Shown here in pieces: positions 9,107 to 18,808 of a stretch of DNA of 64,000 bases. Numbering within the stretch: position 1 is the first letter of the stretch; each line of letters opens with the position of its first letter. The stretch lies in NCBI RefSeq assembly GCF_000243155.2, contig NC_018017.1, positions 1,364,001-1,428,000 on the forward strand, read 5' to 3'. The DNA comes from Desulfitobacterium dehalogenans ATCC 51507 (lineage in GTDB: Bacteria > Bacillota > Desulfitobacteriia > Desulfitobacteriales > Desulfitobacteriaceae). The notes below the pieces were generated by a model. It saw only the letters and a program-made list of their open reading frames with translations. It was not told the origin of the DNA and did no database searches. The position numbers and the translations under genes were made by a program.

Positions 9107-10525
9107 TTGAGAGAACCCTGGGATGATAAACCCCATGAGGAATGTGGAGTATTCGGTATTTATGCTCCCGAGCAGGAGGTTGCTCGCCTAACCTATTTCG
9201 GGCTCTATGCCTTACAGCACCGGGGGCAGGAAAGTGCAGGGATTGCCGTATCCAACGGGAGGGATATTCAAGTCCATAAAGGAATGGGATTGGTCGCCGA
9301 AGTTTTTTCGGAAAGAATTCTTAAGGAACTTGAACAGGACGGAAAAATGGCCATTGGCCATGTACGTTATTCAACCACAGGTTCCAGTCTCTTAACTAAT
9401 GCCCAACCTTTAGTGGTTCATTACCAAAAGGGTATGATGGCTCTGGCCCATAATGGCAATTTGACCAATGCGGGAGAATTGCGGGAGGAATTGGCTAAGG
9501 AAGGGGCAGTATTCCAGACCACTGTGGACTCGGAAGTGATCGTTCAACTGATTGCCCGCTATGGCCGGGGGAGTTTAGAAGATGCTCTGGTCAAAACCAT
9601 GCTGGATTTGCAGGGGGCCTATGCTTTAGTAGTGGCTGCGGAAAATAAGATTCTGGGGATGCGTGACCCTCATGGAGTACGCCCTTTATGTATTGGTCAA
9701 CTGGAAGGTCGGTATGTTTTAGCTTCAGAAAGCTGTGCCTTGGATACGATCGGAGCTGAATTTGTGCGGGATGTTCAGCCAGGTGAGATTATTACTATCG
9801 ATGAGGAGGGACTTCATTCACGGCAAGGGTTTCCGGCCCAAAAGACAGCCGTCTGTTCCTTTGAATATATTTATTTTGCTCGTCCCGACAGTACGATAGA
9901 TCAATTGAACGTGACAGAAAGCCGTCGGAGAATGGGTGTCGAGCTGGCACGGGAATATCCTATCGATGCAGATATTGTCATACCGGTACCTGACTCGGGA
10001 ATGACCGCTGCCCTTGGCTACGCTGAGGAATCCGGTATCCCCTTTGCCCAGGGATTACTGAAGAACCGGTACGTGGGGAGAACCTTTATTCAGCCCACCC
10101 AAGAGATGCGGGAAGTAGCTGTTCGCCTGAAACTCAATGCCAATGCTCAAGTGATTAAGGGAAAAAGAGTCATTATGATTGATGATTCCATCGTGAGAGG
10201 GACCACCAGTTCCCGGATCGTCGAGTTGCTGAGAAAGGTAGGGGCCAAAGAGGTCCATCTTCTCATCTGCTCTCCGCCGGTTCTTTATCCCTGCTACTAT
10301 GGCATAGATACGGCGGAGCGGGAAAAACTGATTGCCACGCAGTTGGATCGGGAAGGGATACGTGAGTATGTAGGAGCAGATTCTCTTCATTATTTATCTG
10401 AAGAAGGTGTCCAACGGGCCTTAGGCGGACTGTCGGTCTGTTTGGCCTGCTTTAATGGGGATTACCCTGCTGGAATACCTGCGGGTACCAAGGAGAAATG
10501 GGAAGAATTTAAAGGTAAGTGTTAA
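9107..10525 (+). CDS. purF: amidophosphoribosyltransferase (glutamine PRPP amidotransferase)
   Basis: Committed step of purine synthesis, PRPP plus glutamine to phosphoribosylamine. Translation starts at TTG 9107, with AGGAGGG 7 nt upstream. The first 12 residues are a propeptide ending before Cys13 in EECGVFGIYA; this Cys becomes the N-terminal nucleophile after processing. The PRPP-binding loop is MIDDSIVRGTTS. Cys residues in VCSFEYIY, LICSPPV and CLACFNGDYP match the [4Fe-4S] cluster ligands of the oxygen-sensitive B. subtilis type. Length 472 aa. Confidence 0.97.
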   Translation: MREPWDDKPHEECGVFGIYAPEQEVARLTYFGLYALQHRGQESAGIAVSNGRDIQVHKGMGLVAEVFSERILKELEQDGKMAIGHVRYSTTGSSLLTNAQPLVVHYQKGMMALAHNGNLTNAGELREELAKEGAVFQTTVDSEVIVQLIARYGRGSLEDALVKTMLDLQGAYALVVAAENKILGMRDPHGVRPLCIGQLEGRYVLASESCALDTIGAEFVRDVQPGEIITIDEEGLHSRQGFPAQKTAVCSFEYIYFARPDSTIDQLNVTESRRRMGVELAREYPIDADIVIPVPDSGMTAALGYAEESGIPFAQGLLKNRYVGRTFIQPTQEMREVAVRLKLNANAQVIKGKRVIMIDDSIVRGTTSSRIVELLRKVGAKEVHLLICSPPVLYPCYYGIDTAEREKLIATQLDREGIREYVGADSLHYLSEEGVQRALGGLSVCLACFNGDYPAGIPAGTKEKWEEFKGKC

Positions 10526-10566
10526 GAGATAACGATGAGTAGGTTGCATAGAAAGGTGGTTCTATC

Positions 10567-11586
10567 ATGGGATATTCTTATCGGCAGGCCGGAGTGGACA
10601 TTGATGCAGGAAATCAAGCGGTGGAATTGATGAAGCCCGCAGTAAAACGGACCATTCGCCCAGAAGTCATGGGCGGACTGGGTGGATTTGGCGGGCTCTT
10701 TGCTTTGGATCTTAAAAAATACCCCGAGCCGGTTCTGGTCTCAGGAACGGATGGCGTGGGAACGAAGCTTAAGCTGGCGTTTCAGATGAACCGCCATGAT
10801 ACCATTGGCCAGGATGCAGTAGCTATGTGTGTCAATGATATTTTGGTTCAAGGCGCGGAGCCTTTGTTCTTTCTTGATTATCTTGCTGTAGGAAAGCTGG
10901 TTCCTGAGCGGGTAGCCGAGGTTGTGGGCGGAATAGCCAAGGGCTGCGAATTGGCAGGCTGTGCCCTGATTGGAGGGGAGACTGCGGAGATGCCGGGGTT
11001 TTATTCCGAAGGGGAGTACGATATTGCTGGTTTTGCAGTAGGGGCTGTGAATCGTCCTGACCTGATTGATGGGTCACAAATTCAGGAAGGGGATGTTCTG
11101 ATCGGACTTCCTTCTTCAGGCTTTCATAGCAATGGGTATTCCTTGGTCCGTAAAATTTTTACTCCCGATCTCTGGGAGAAAGACTATCCGGAACTGGGGG
11201 AAACCTTAGGTGAAGCTTTGATTCGGCCCACCCGGATTTATGTCAAAAGTGTCCTTCCTCTCATAGAAAGCCGCAAAGTTCTTGGCATGGCCCATATTAC
11301 CGGGGGAGGTCTTACTGAAAATATTCCTCGGATTCTCCCTGAAGGGTTGGGGATAAAGATTGATCGTTCGGCTTGGCAAGTCCCGGCCCTCTTCACCCTT
11401 TTGCAAAAGATGGGTGAGGTGGAGGAAGCCGAAATGTTGCGCACCTTTAATATGGGTATTGGCTTTGTTTTTATCGTTCATCCTCAAGATGTCGACTTTA
11501 TTCGTACTCAGCTCCAAGCAGCTGGAGAGAAGTGCTTTGTCCTGGGAGAGGTAAGGGGACAAAGCAAAGGAGTGAGTTACAGTTGA
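10567..11586 (+). CDS. purM: phosphoribosylformylglycinamidine cyclo-ligase (AIR synthetase)
   Basis: Closes the imidazole ring, FGAM plus ATP to AIR. Starts [16 protein letters not shown], typical of PurM, and continues with [15 protein letters not shown], the [20 protein letters not shown] block and [11 protein letters not shown]. Length 339 aa is standard. Its stop codon shares one base with the purN start (TGATG), indicating translational coupling. Confidence 0.97.
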   Translation: MGYSYRQAGVDIDAGNQAVELMKPAVKRTIRPEVMGGLGGFGGLFALDLKKYPEPVLVSGTDGVGTKLKLAFQMNRHDTIGQDAVAMCVNDILVQGAEPLFFLDYLAVGKLVPERVAEVVGGIAKGCELAGCALIGGETAEMPGFYSEGEYDIAGFAVGAVNRPDLIDGSQIQEGDVLIGLPSSGFHSNGYSLVRKIFTPDLWEKDYPELGETLGEALIRPTRIYVKSVLPLIESRKVLGMAHITGGGLTENIPRILPEGLGIKIDRSAWQVPALFTLLQKMGEVEEAEMLRTFNMGIGFVFIVHPQDVDFIRTQLQAAGEKCFVLGEVRGQSKGVSYS

Positions 11587-12185
11587 TGCGGATCGGAGTC
11601 CTTGCTTCCGGACGTGGGAGCAATCTACAAGCATTGATTGAGGCGTGGAAGCATGGAGAATTAAATGGGGAACTGGTGGCTGTCGGGTCGGACAAAGAAG
11701 GAGCTCTGGCTCTCAAAAGAGCAGAAGAGGCCGGTATACCCCATGCGACCTTTCCTTTGAGCCACTTTCCTTCCCGCAAGGAGCAAGAAAACGCTATCCT
11801 GAATTGGCTGCTGGAGCAAAAGGTAGAGCTTCTGGCTTTGGCTGGGTTTATGAAGGTTTTAAGCAAGGAGTTTCTCCATGATATTCAGATCCCTATACTT
11901 AACATCCACCCATCCCTTTTGCCCTCTTTTCAAGGATTGCATGCTCAAAAGCAAGCCCTTGAATACGGGGTCAAGATATCCGGATGCACAGTGCACTTTG
12001 TGGATGAAGGTCTGGACAGCGGTCCCATTATTGCACAAGAGGCAGTACCCGTCTTGCCGGAGGATACGGAAGATTCCTTGTCTGCCCGTATTCTGGAGGC
12101 AGAACATCGCATTTATCCGGAAGCAGTAGGATGGGTGTCCAGTGGACGGATCAAAAGAAATGGGCGTATCGTAGTTAAACTATAG
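11586..12185 (+). CDS. purN: phosphoribosylglycinamide formyltransferase (10-formyl-THF dependent)
   Basis: Transfers formyl from 10-formyltetrahydrofolate to GAR. The start is the ATG at 11586 overlapping the purM stop; [17 protein letters not shown] is the normal PurN N-terminus, and the open frame reaching back to 11532 is just purM in another frame. NIHPSLLPSFQG holds the catalytic Asn/His and VDEGLDSGPII the catalytic Asp. Length 199 aa. Confidence 0.96.
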   Translation: MRIGVLASGRGSNLQALIEAWKHGELNGELVAVGSDKEGALALKRAEEAGIPHATFPLSHFPSRKEQENAILNWLLEQKVELLALAGFMKVLSKEFLHDIQIPILNIHPSLLPSFQGLHAQKQALEYGVKISGCTVHFVDEGLDSGPIIAQEAVPVLPEDTEDSLSARILEAEHRIYPEAVGWVSSGRIKRNGRIVVKL

Positions 12186-12203
12186 AGTTGGGGAGGCTTT
12201 TTA

Positions 12204-13754
12204 ATGAATCGTCGAGCTGTGCTTAGTGTTTCTAATAAGACAGGAATTGTGGAATTCGCTCAAGGGCTTGTTGAGTTGGGCTTTGAGTTGGTTTCTACCG
12301 GTGGAACCTTTAAAACCTTGACCGAAGCAGGATTACCTGTTCGCTATGTTACTGAGATTACGGAATTTCCGGAGATTTTGGATGGGCGGGTCAAGACCCT
12401 TCATCCGAAGATTCATGGCGGCATTTTGGCCAGAGCTACGGAAGAACATTTACAGCAGCTCAAGGATAATGATATCGGCCTGATTGATCTTGTGGTGGTG
12501 AATCTATATCCCTTTAAAGAGACCATTGCCAAACCGGGAGTCCAGTTTCAGGAGGCCATTGAGAATATTGATATTGGCGGTCCTTCCATGGTTCGTGCGG
12601 CAGCAAAGAATCAGGAACGGGTGGGTATTGTCGTCAATCCGCAGCGGTACTCAGAGGTGCTTCAAGCCCTACGTGAGCAGGGGGAAATCCCTTATGCTAT
12701 GCGTAAACGCTTGGCAGCAGAGGCCTTTGCCCATACCGCCGAATATGATCAGTGTATTGCCGCGTATTTGACGGCGGAGCTTGCTGGGGAGTCCATCTCC
12801 ACCTCTCCTTTCCCCGATACCATAACACTCTCTGCCCAAAAGGTTCAGGATCTTCGCTATGGGGAGAACCCGGACCAGAAAGCTGCTTTTTATCGGGGAG
12901 TAGAAGCAATGGGCACATTGGCCCATGGCGAGCAGATTCAGGGGAAAGAACTCTCCTATAATAATTGGACGGATATGGACGCAGCCTGGAGTATCGTCCA
13001 GGATTTCAATGATCCGGCCTGCGCTATTATTAAGCATACCAATCCCTGCGGTACAGCTTTGGGAAAAACGGCTCTGGAAGCGTATGAAAGGGCTCTGGAA
13101 GCGGATCCGGTGTCGGCATTTGGAGGAATTATCGCCTTTAACCGTGCTATCGATGCTGAATGTGCCGGCGCACTTAAGGCTCACTTCTATGAAGTCATCG
13201 TTGCTCCTGAATTCAGCTCTGAAGCCAGGGCAATACTACAGGAAAAGAAGAATCTTCGTCTAGTCAAGGTAGCTCAGGACGGGAATCCAACGATCACGCC
13301 CTGGAAGGTTCGTTCCATCCAAGGTGGATATTTAATTCAGGAAGAGGATGAAGGGACTACACCGGTCTCAGAATGGCAGGTAGCCAGTAAGCGCCAGCCC
13401 ACCCCTGAGGATCTTCGCGAATTGGATTTTGCCTGGCGGGTGGTGAAGCATGTCAAATCCAATGCTATTGTACTAGCCAAAAATGGCCAAACCCTTGGGG
13501 TGGGAGCGGGTCAGATGAATCGGGTCGGCTCAGTCAAGATTGCCTTGGAACAGGCGGGAGAAAAAGCTCAGGGAGCTTATCTGGCCTCCGATGCCTTTTT
13601 TCCGTTCCCGGATTCTTTGGAGGAAGCGGCAAAAGCAGGTGTGCGAGCTGTGGTTCAGCCGGGCGGCTCGGTCAGAGATGCGGAAGTCATTGAAGCGGCT
13701 GATCGCTTGAACCTGATTATGGTGTTTACTCATCGTCGCCACTTTAAGCATTAA
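12204..13754 (+). CDS. purH: bifunctional AICAR transformylase / IMP cyclohydrolase
   Basis: Last two steps to IMP. The N-terminal MGS-like cyclohydrolase domain (about 1-150) has VSTGGTFKTL and DGRVKTLHPKIHGG. The transformylase domain has LRYGENPDQKAAFY, IKHTNPCGTALG and VVQPGGSVRD. Length 516 aa is normal. It starts 18 nt after purN. Downstream, 649 nt of dispersed repeat separate it from purD. Confidence 0.97.
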   Translation: MNRRAVLSVSNKTGIVEFAQGLVELGFELVSTGGTFKTLTEAGLPVRYVTEITEFPEILDGRVKTLHPKIHGGILARATEEHLQQLKDNDIGLIDLVVVNLYPFKETIAKPGVQFQEAIENIDIGGPSMVRAAAKNQERVGIVVNPQRYSEVLQALREQGEIPYAMRKRLAAEAFAHTAEYDQCIAAYLTAELAGESISTSPFPDTITLSAQKVQDLRYGENPDQKAAFYRGVEAMGTLAHGEQIQGKELSYNNWTDMDAAWSIVQDFNDPACAIIKHTNPCGTALGKTALEAYERALEADPVSAFGGIIAFNRAIDAECAGALKAHFYEVIVAPEFSSEARAILQEKKNLRLVKVAQDGNPTITPWKVRSIQGGYLIQEEDEGTTPVSEWQVASKRQPTPEDLRELDFAWRVVKHVKSNAIVLAKNGQTLGVGAGQMNRVGSVKIALEQAGEKAQGAYLASDAFFPFPDSLEEAAKAGVRAVVQPGGSVRDAEVIEAADRLNLIMVFTHRRHFKH

Positions 13755-13798
13755 GAATGGATTTGTCTGCTGCTGTTGCGGTATCAGCAGAGAATGTC

Positions 13799-13996
13799 CG
13801 GGTCGCGTAGCTTTACGCACAACGCTTACTCCATAGCTCCGGGGCTGGTTCACTCGCTTTCTTAACAGCCGAGCCAAACCCCGCTGCTGTCTGCATGTGA
13901 ACCAGTGGCTCGGCTAAGTTAAGAAAGCCTTGTTCACCCGACCGTCCCTCCGCTAAATCTGTTCGCTTTTGTACGTAAAGCTACGCCTTGCGGGTC
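13799..13996 (-). repeat. dispersed palindromic repeat R1, copy A
   Basis: A ~200 bp element with imperfect terminal inverted repeats: GGTCGCGTAGCTTTACGCAC at 13801 and GTACGTAAAGCTACG near 13971. Inner inverted arms are GCTTTCTTAAC and GTTAAGAAAGC. It is the reverse complement of the R1 modules at 36376, 39886 and 61822, sharing blocks such as CGGAGGGACGGTCGGGTGAA (as read on the minus strand). Confidence 0.85.
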
Positions 13997-14111
13997 TTTT
14001 TTAGTTTTTCTTTGGGTACCCGACCCTGCCGCTTAAGCGGCGTCGGCAAAGACGGAAAAAGCGACTTGAGTCAAGCAACTTACTCCACATTTCCCACAAC
14101 GCCCGCTTGCT

Positions 14112-14364
14112 CAAACCCGAAAGATAAGCCCAAGGATTTTGCTTTACAAAAGGGAGCGGATTTAAGCGAGCAGGTAAGCAATCTTCGCGAAAAGACTGCA
14201 GCGGAGTCGGGTTGGAAACAGGACGTTTCCAACCGGCTATGAGGCAGGAGCCGATTTAGCCGGGAACCCGACGCAGCGGAGGTCTTGAGCGATTAGATTG
14301 CTCCGCGCAGCTTATGGAGCGGCCGGTGTAAAGCAAAATCCTGGAGAATCAGCTTTCGGGTTTT
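14112..14364 (-). repeat. dispersed palindromic repeat R2, copy A (with linking hairpin at 14024-14054)
   Basis: A ~250 bp element with ~33 bp imperfect terminal inverted repeats containing AAGGATTTTGCTTTACA (left) and TGTAAAGCAAAATCCT (right), plus a central hairpin GGTTGGAAAC / GTTTCCAACC. Between R1 and R2 is a short hairpin around GCCGCTTAAGCGGC. The order is inverted relative to copies C and D. It ends 39 nt before purD. Confidence 0.85.
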
Positions 14365-14403
14365 CCTAAAGCAGTCTAAATCAAATTGTAAAGAAGGTGT
14401 CCC

Positions 14404-15663
14404 ATGGGTAAGAAGGTTTTGGTGGTAGGCAATGGAGGCAGAGAACATGCCCTGGCCTGGAAAATAGCCCAAAGTCCGGAGGTCGGAAAACTGTATGTTG
14501 CCCCAGGAAATGCCGGAACTCTGGAATGGAATGTGGCGATTTCGGCTACAGATATCCCCGGCTTGCTTGAATTTGCCCAAAAAGAGGGCATTGATTTAAC
14601 CATTGTGGGTCCTGAGGCTCCTTTGACTTTAGGGATCGTGGATGCTTTCCAAAAAGAGGGGCTAAGGATTTTTGGACCTACTCAAGGAGCCGCTCGACTG
14701 GAAGGAAGCAAGTCCTTTGCCAAGGAAATTATGGAAGAGGCAGGGGTACCCACGGCTCAAAGCCGGGTGTTCTCTGAACCTGAGAAGGCCAAGGAATATA
14801 TTAAGCACATGGGAGCACCTATTGTCTTAAAGGCCGATGGCCTAGCAGCCGGCAAGGGAGTGATTGTAGCCATGGACTTGGACACGGCGTTGAAGGCTGT
14901 GGATGAGTTAATGGGCGGCTCTTTAGGTGAGTCGGGAAAATTGCTCTTGATTGAAGAATATATGGAAGGGCAGGAAGTCAGCTTACTCTGTCTCTGTGAC
15001 GGTGAACATGCGGTCGCTCTGGTTCCTGTTCAAGACCATAAACGAGCTTTGGACGGGGACCAGGGTTTGAACACCGGCGGAATGGGTACTTATAGTCCTC
15101 CACCTTTTTGGAATGCGGAGATGGAAGAAGAGGCATTAAGAACAATCGTGCACCCCACTTTAAAAGTCATGAAGGATAAGGGGATGCCCTTTCAAGGGGT
15201 TCTTTTTGCCGGTTTGATGCTGACCAAAAATGGTCCTAAAACGCTGGAATTCAATGTCCGCTTCGGTGATCCGGAAACCCAAGTGGTTATGGCCCGTATG
15301 GAATCGGATTTATTCGAGGTTCTTTGGGCTTGTACTGAGGGGCAGCTTAAGGATATAAAGTTGGAATGGAAAAAAGAAAAAGCTATCTGTATCGTTATGG
15401 CCGCACCAGGGTACCCTATGGCCTATAAAAAAGGCATTCCCATCGCCTTGCCGGAAGTCTTTGAGCAAGGACAAGTGATTTTTCACGCCGGAACCTCCCT
15501 TTCCCAAGATGGAGAGCTGCAGAGCTCTGGTGGAAGGGTTTTGGGGGTAACGGTTTTGGGAGATGATCTTAACCAGGCACGTCAGTTGGGGTATGCCTTA
15601 GTAGAAAAAATAGACTTCCCCGGAGCTCATTATCGTAAAGATATTGGGGTAAAAGGTCTTTAG
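14404..15663 (+). CDS. purD: phosphoribosylamine-glycine ligase (GAR synthetase)
   Basis: ATP-grasp ligase joining phosphoribosylamine and glycine. MGKKVLVVGNGGREHALAW is the typical N-terminus, VLKADGLAAGKGVIVA the ATP-grasp loop, NTGGMGTYSPPP and FNVRFGDPETQ the metal and substrate blocks. Length 419 aa. It is probably the last gene of the pur operon, but is split from purH by repeat copy A, so its expression may depend on read-through of that structure or on an unseen promoter. Confidence 0.97.
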   Translation: MGKKVLVVGNGGREHALAWKIAQSPEVGKLYVAPGNAGTLEWNVAISATDIPGLLEFAQKEGIDLTIVGPEAPLTLGIVDAFQKEGLRIFGPTQGAARLEGSKSFAKEIMEEAGVPTAQSRVFSEPEKAKEYIKHMGAPIVLKADGLAAGKGVIVAMDLDTALKAVDELMGGSLGESGKLLLIEEYMEGQEVSLLCLCDGEHAVALVPVQDHKRALDGDQGLNTGGMGTYSPPPFWNAEMEEEALRTIVHPTLKVMKDKGMPFQGVLFAGLMLTKNGPKTLEFNVRFGDPETQVVMARMESDLFEVLWACTEGQLKDIKLEWKKEKAICIVMAAPGYPMAYKKGIPIALPEVFEQGQVIFHAGTSLSQDGELQSSGGRVLGVTVLGDDLNQARQLGYALVEKIDFPGAHYRKDIGVKGL

Positions 15664-15744
15664 TTTCGGCTTTTCCCTCTGTGACTTCAGTTTGTCCCGT
15701 CTTCATATAATGAAGACAGGACGACGTTCAAAGGGGGGAAGGGT

Positions 15745-16299
15745 GTGTACATCTATCGAAAAAGGTTCTTTTATCCTATCCATGTGGAAGGGCCTGATCC
15801 GGTCCTGGCCAAAGAATTGTTGGAGCATTATGGTGGAAAGGATGGAGAGCTCACTCAGGCAGTTCAATACTTAAATCATCAGGTTAATATAGACAACCGT
15901 TTTTTACGTGAACTTTTAGGGCTCATCATGGCTGAAGAACTTGCTCACTTGGAAACTTTATCGGCAATGATTATTAAGCTGGGCGGGGAGGTCAATCGCT
16001 TAAGCGACCATAAGAACTCCCCTTGGTCTCTTTCCTATGTAAACCAGTATTCTGAACCGGATAAACTTTTAAGAGCTAATGCTGCCTTGGAAAAGAGAGC
16101 ACGCCTTTTGTATGAGAAGCATGCTTCCATGACCCAGGATCCTGGAGTTAAACGTCTGCTTACCTTTTTAGCCCGGCGGGAAGGGATTCATCAAAGGCTC
16201 TTATATCAAAGTTATAAGGTCTTAACTGAAGGAGGTACTTCAGAGCAATATATGGAGATTATCTATGAGTACAAAATGAGTTTACAGGTACTGGAATAG
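15745..16299 (+). CDS. CotJC-like manganese-catalase-family protein
   Basis: 184-residue ferritin-like protein close in layout to B. subtilis CotJC (inner spore coat, Mn-catalase family). The start MYIYRKRFFYPI, then LLEHYGGKDGEL, AEELAHLE (ExxH metal motif) and RREGIHQRLL match that family. GTG start at 15745, with AAGGGGGG 6 nt upstream. It stands alone between purD and an MFS gene and has its own terminator. A short inverted repeat (GTCTTCAT / ATGAAGAC) lies 40 nt upstream. The CotJA/CotJB partners are not here, so a spore role is inferred from family only. Confidence 0.8.
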   Translation: MYIYRKRFFYPIHVEGPDPVLAKELLEHYGGKDGELTQAVQYLNHQVNIDNRFLRELLGLIMAEELAHLETLSAMIIKLGGEVNRLSDHKNSPWSLSYVNQYSEPDKLLRANAALEKRARLLYEKHASMTQDPGVKRLLTFLARREGIHQRLLYQSYKVLTEGGTSEQYMEIIYEYKMSLQVLE

Positions 16300-16325
16300 A
16301 TGGCATAAAATTTAAAAAGCAAAAA

Positions 16326-16358
16326 AGAAGCTTAATCTGCAAGCTTCTTTATTTTTTT
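16326..16358 (+). terminator. intrinsic terminator after the CotJC-like gene
   Basis: AGAAGCTT / AAGCTTCT stem with a 7-nt loop, followed by TTATTTTTTT. Confidence 0.85.
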
Positions 16359-16414
16359 ACTAATTTTTGCTAAACTATATGAAATTATCATCGCTTCTTT
16401 CAGGAGGATAAAAG

Positions 16415-17770
16415 ATGAGTATATCACAACGAATAGAAAACCTACCGGTTAAGAGATTTCACTATATACTTCTTATTTCTGCAGGTTTAGGATGGATGTT
16501 TGATTCCATGGATACGGGCATTATTTCCTTTGTTCTGCCGGTATTGATGAAGACTTGGGGATTAACCCCGGAACAGGTGGGGAATATCGGGAGTGTCGGC
16601 CTGTTAGGAATGGCTCTGGGAGCTATTCTGTCCGGGAGTGTGGCGGACCGGATCGGAAGAAAAAAGGTCTTTGCTTTTACTTTGGTTATGTATTCTTTAG
16701 CTACTGGATTATGCGGCTTAGCATGGAGTTATAGCTCCCTTTTGTTTTTTCGTTTTCTCGTGGGGTTTGGTTTGGGAGGACAACTGCCTGTCGCCGTGAC
16801 TTTGGTTAGTGAGTTCACTCCTGCTAAGCATCGGGGGAAATTTCTCGTCCTTTTGGAAAGCTTCTGGGCCATAGGATGGCTCTTGGCATCCGTTATTTCC
16901 TACCTGATCATTCCCAACTATGGTTGGCATATTGCTTTTTTTATTGGTGCAATTCCTGCTCTTTATGTTTTCTATCTCTGGAAGTACATCCCGGAGTCAC
17001 CGCGGTTTCTTGAGGAACAGGGAAGAATACAAGAGGCTGAGGCAGTGTATCGCATGGTCGCCGGGGAGGCAGGCTTTGATGTAAAAGATAGTAGAATTGA
17101 TAAAAAAGTAAAACGTGAAAGAGAGCTGCCAAAGCAAGAGAATCCTAATACCAAAGTACTGCACCGGGTCACAGTAGCGGAATTGTTTTCCCGGAAGTTC
17201 CTGCGCAGAACGGTATTTCTCTGGCTTCTTTGGTTCGGAATTGTGTATTCTTACTATGGGATTTTCACATGGCTGCCCTCTATTCTTGCTTTAAAGGGTT
17301 TCTCTCTGACCAAGAGTTTTAGCTATGTTATTATTATGACCTTAGCTCAGATTCCCGGTTATTTTAGCGCGGCTTTTTTGGTCGATCGCATTGGGCGCAA
17401 GCCTACCTTGACTGCTTTCGTTTTAGGTACGGCGATGAGTGCTTATTTTTTTGGTCAGGGAAACAGTGTAACAATGATTCTTATCTTTGGCTCCCTTATG
17501 TCTTTCTTTAATCTTGGAGCATGGGGAATTCTCTACACCTATACCCCTGAGCTTTATCCTACCAGAGCTCGTGGAACCGGTGCCGGTTGGGCTGCAGGGT
17601 TTGGCCGTATCGGCGGCATCTTAGCCCCTATGGTGGTAGGCCGCATGCTAGGAGCAGAAATACCTACAGAAACGGTTTTTCTGATGTTTGCCGGAGTGCT
17701 TATATTAGTTGTCTTTAATGTTCTCGTTCTAGGTGAAGAGACGAAAGGCCGACCCATGGATGAGCTATAA
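16415..17770 (+). CDS. MFS transporter, NiaP-like (niacin or aromatic acid:H+ symporter family)
   Basis: 451-residue carrier with about 12 membrane helices. The loop 2-3 MFS motif is GSVADRIGRKKVF and is repeated in the second half as FLVDRIGRKPTL. The region LVSEFTPAKHRGKFLVLLESFWAIGW closely resembles B. subtilis NiaP (YceI), a niacin permease, hence the tentative substrate. Metabolite:H+ symporters for aromatic acids share the same motifs, so the substrate is not proven. AGGAGG lies 8 nt before the ATG. The 3' end overlaps the convergent gene by 6 nt. Confidence 0.85.
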   Translation: MSISQRIENLPVKRFHYILLISAGLGWMFDSMDTGIISFVLPVLMKTWGLTPEQVGNIGSVGLLGMALGAILSGSVADRIGRKKVFAFTLVMYSLATGLCGLAWSYSSLLFFRFLVGFGLGGQLPVAVTLVSEFTPAKHRGKFLVLLESFWAIGWLLASVISYLIIPNYGWHIAFFIGAIPALYVFYLWKYIPESPRFLEEQGRIQEAEAVYRMVAGEAGFDVKDSRIDKKVKRERELPKQENPNTKVLHRVTVAELFSRKFLRRTVFLWLLWFGIVYSYYGIFTWLPSILALKGFSLTKSFSYVIIMTLAQIPGYFSAAFLVDRIGRKPTLTAFVLGTAMSAYFFGQGNSVTMILIFGSLMSFFNLGAWGILYTYTPELYPTRARGTGAGWAAGFGRIGGILAPMVVGRMLGAEIPTETVFLMFAGVLILVVFNVLVLGEETKGRPMDEL

Positions 17771-18466
17771 AATCTCCTTTGCGCGATAATCCCAGAAGCG
17801 ATTGGACACCAGACGGAGGCAGAAGGGGTGTTTGCTCCAATTTTCAATGTTATCCAGGGAGAGCAGCAAAGCATAGGCCTGTCGGCAGGTGCCGAGCAAA
17901 GGATAGTTTTTGCATAGATAAGCAAGATTGGAGAGAATGGCTTCCTGGCGTTCCTGGTGGAACAGGTTCTGCACATAGCGGCGGCTTAAAGGGCTAAGGC
18001 GGTATTGAGCTAGTTCTGAGGCTAAGGGCCTCAGTTCATCTCTGCTGAAATGAATGACCGTCAATTGAGGTAAATCAGCGATCAGATCCGCACCCTCTAA
18101 AAAGTTGAGAAGATGTTCTTGAATAATAAAGGGGGAAAAAGGAAAAACTCCTGGAGTTTCGGCAAGGATGCGGATACGCAATAGATTCGCCCGCAGAAAA
18201 TCGGACTCATGAGGAACCGGACTGATGGGCGCCTTTTCCAGGTCGCGAAGGATTTGTCCTAAATATGCATTGCCTTCGCAAGCCAGGTATTCCCACTGGG
18301 GAAGCAGGGAAAGAAGAAGTTGGCTGAGATAGGCTCCTTTGGATTCAAACACTTTATAGCGCGTTAAGGTCGTGAGAGTCTCTTCATTGGGCTCGGTTAA
18401 AATGTTGCGCAGCATCTCAGGATGCATGCGTAATCGGGTCTGGATTTTTTTATCGAAGGAATTCAT
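17765..18466 (-). CDS. hypothetical protein (about 233 aa)
   Basis: I do not recognise a family. The start at 18466 (MNSFDKKIQTRLRMHPE) has AGGAG 9 nt upstream; a longer frame to 18511 has a poorer site. The protein is soluble-looking, Leu-rich and mostly helical by composition, with no signal peptide or membrane segment. It runs toward the MFS gene and overlaps its last 6 nt. A cytoplasmic role is all that can be said. Confidence 0.6.
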   Translation of the reverse strand: MNSFDKKIQTRLRMHPEMLRNILTEPNEETLTTLTRYKVFESKGAYLSQLLLSLLPQWEYLACEGNAYLGQILRDLEKAPISPVPHESDFLRANLLRIRILAETPGVFPFSPFIIQEHLLNFLEGADLIADLPQLTVIHFSRDELRPLASELAQYRLSPLSRRYVQNLFHQERQEAILSNLAYLCKNYPLLGTCRQAYALLLSLDNIENWSKHPFCLRLVSNRFWDYRAKEIL

Positions 18467-18750
18467 AGAGATATTCTCCTCATAGTCCAAGATGTTGACT
18501 AAGTTCTTCATCCTGGGTAATTTGTCTATAGTGTGTGAGGAGTGACCCGTTCTATGCCATCAAAAATATGGTAATCGGAGATGGGTTTAAGTGGATTTGT
18601 AGTTGGGTTAATCTAGGGGATAAGATATGATTATTCCATTCCTAGGAATAAGGATGTGGATTCATGGATAATGAGAAGTTTCAGGATCTGATGGTAAGAG
18701 CGAAGATTAAATCGTTAAGATTAAAATAGACATAGAGTGCATAGCAATGA
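18467..18750. other. spacer with no clear gene
   Basis: It holds one 21-codon frame (18664-18729, MDNEKFQDLMVRAKIKSLRLK) that reads like the tail of a lost protein, but no convincing ribosome site or promoter is visible. Confidence 0.3.
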
Positions 18751-18786
18751 GAAAAGCCGCCCTCGGTTTGAGGAACGGCTCTTTCT
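18751..18786 (-). terminator. intrinsic terminator after metQ
   Basis: On the minus strand, GAGCCGTTCCTC pairs with the GAGGGCGGC side around CAAACC and is followed by TTTTC. It ends the metNIQ transcript. Confidence 0.75.
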
Positions 18787-18808
18787 TTATGAGTTGAAGT
18801 AGTAATGC

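Noticed and set aside
13530-13877. 115-aa minus-strand frame at the purH end
   Set aside because: It is composed of antisense purH plus repeat R1; the similar peptide at 40007 shows the similarity comes from the repeat.
15699-15724. Hairpin GTCTTCAT / ATGAAGAC as a purD terminator
   Set aside because: No T-run follows and a TATAAT-like core lies inside; it may be an operator, but nothing shows for what.
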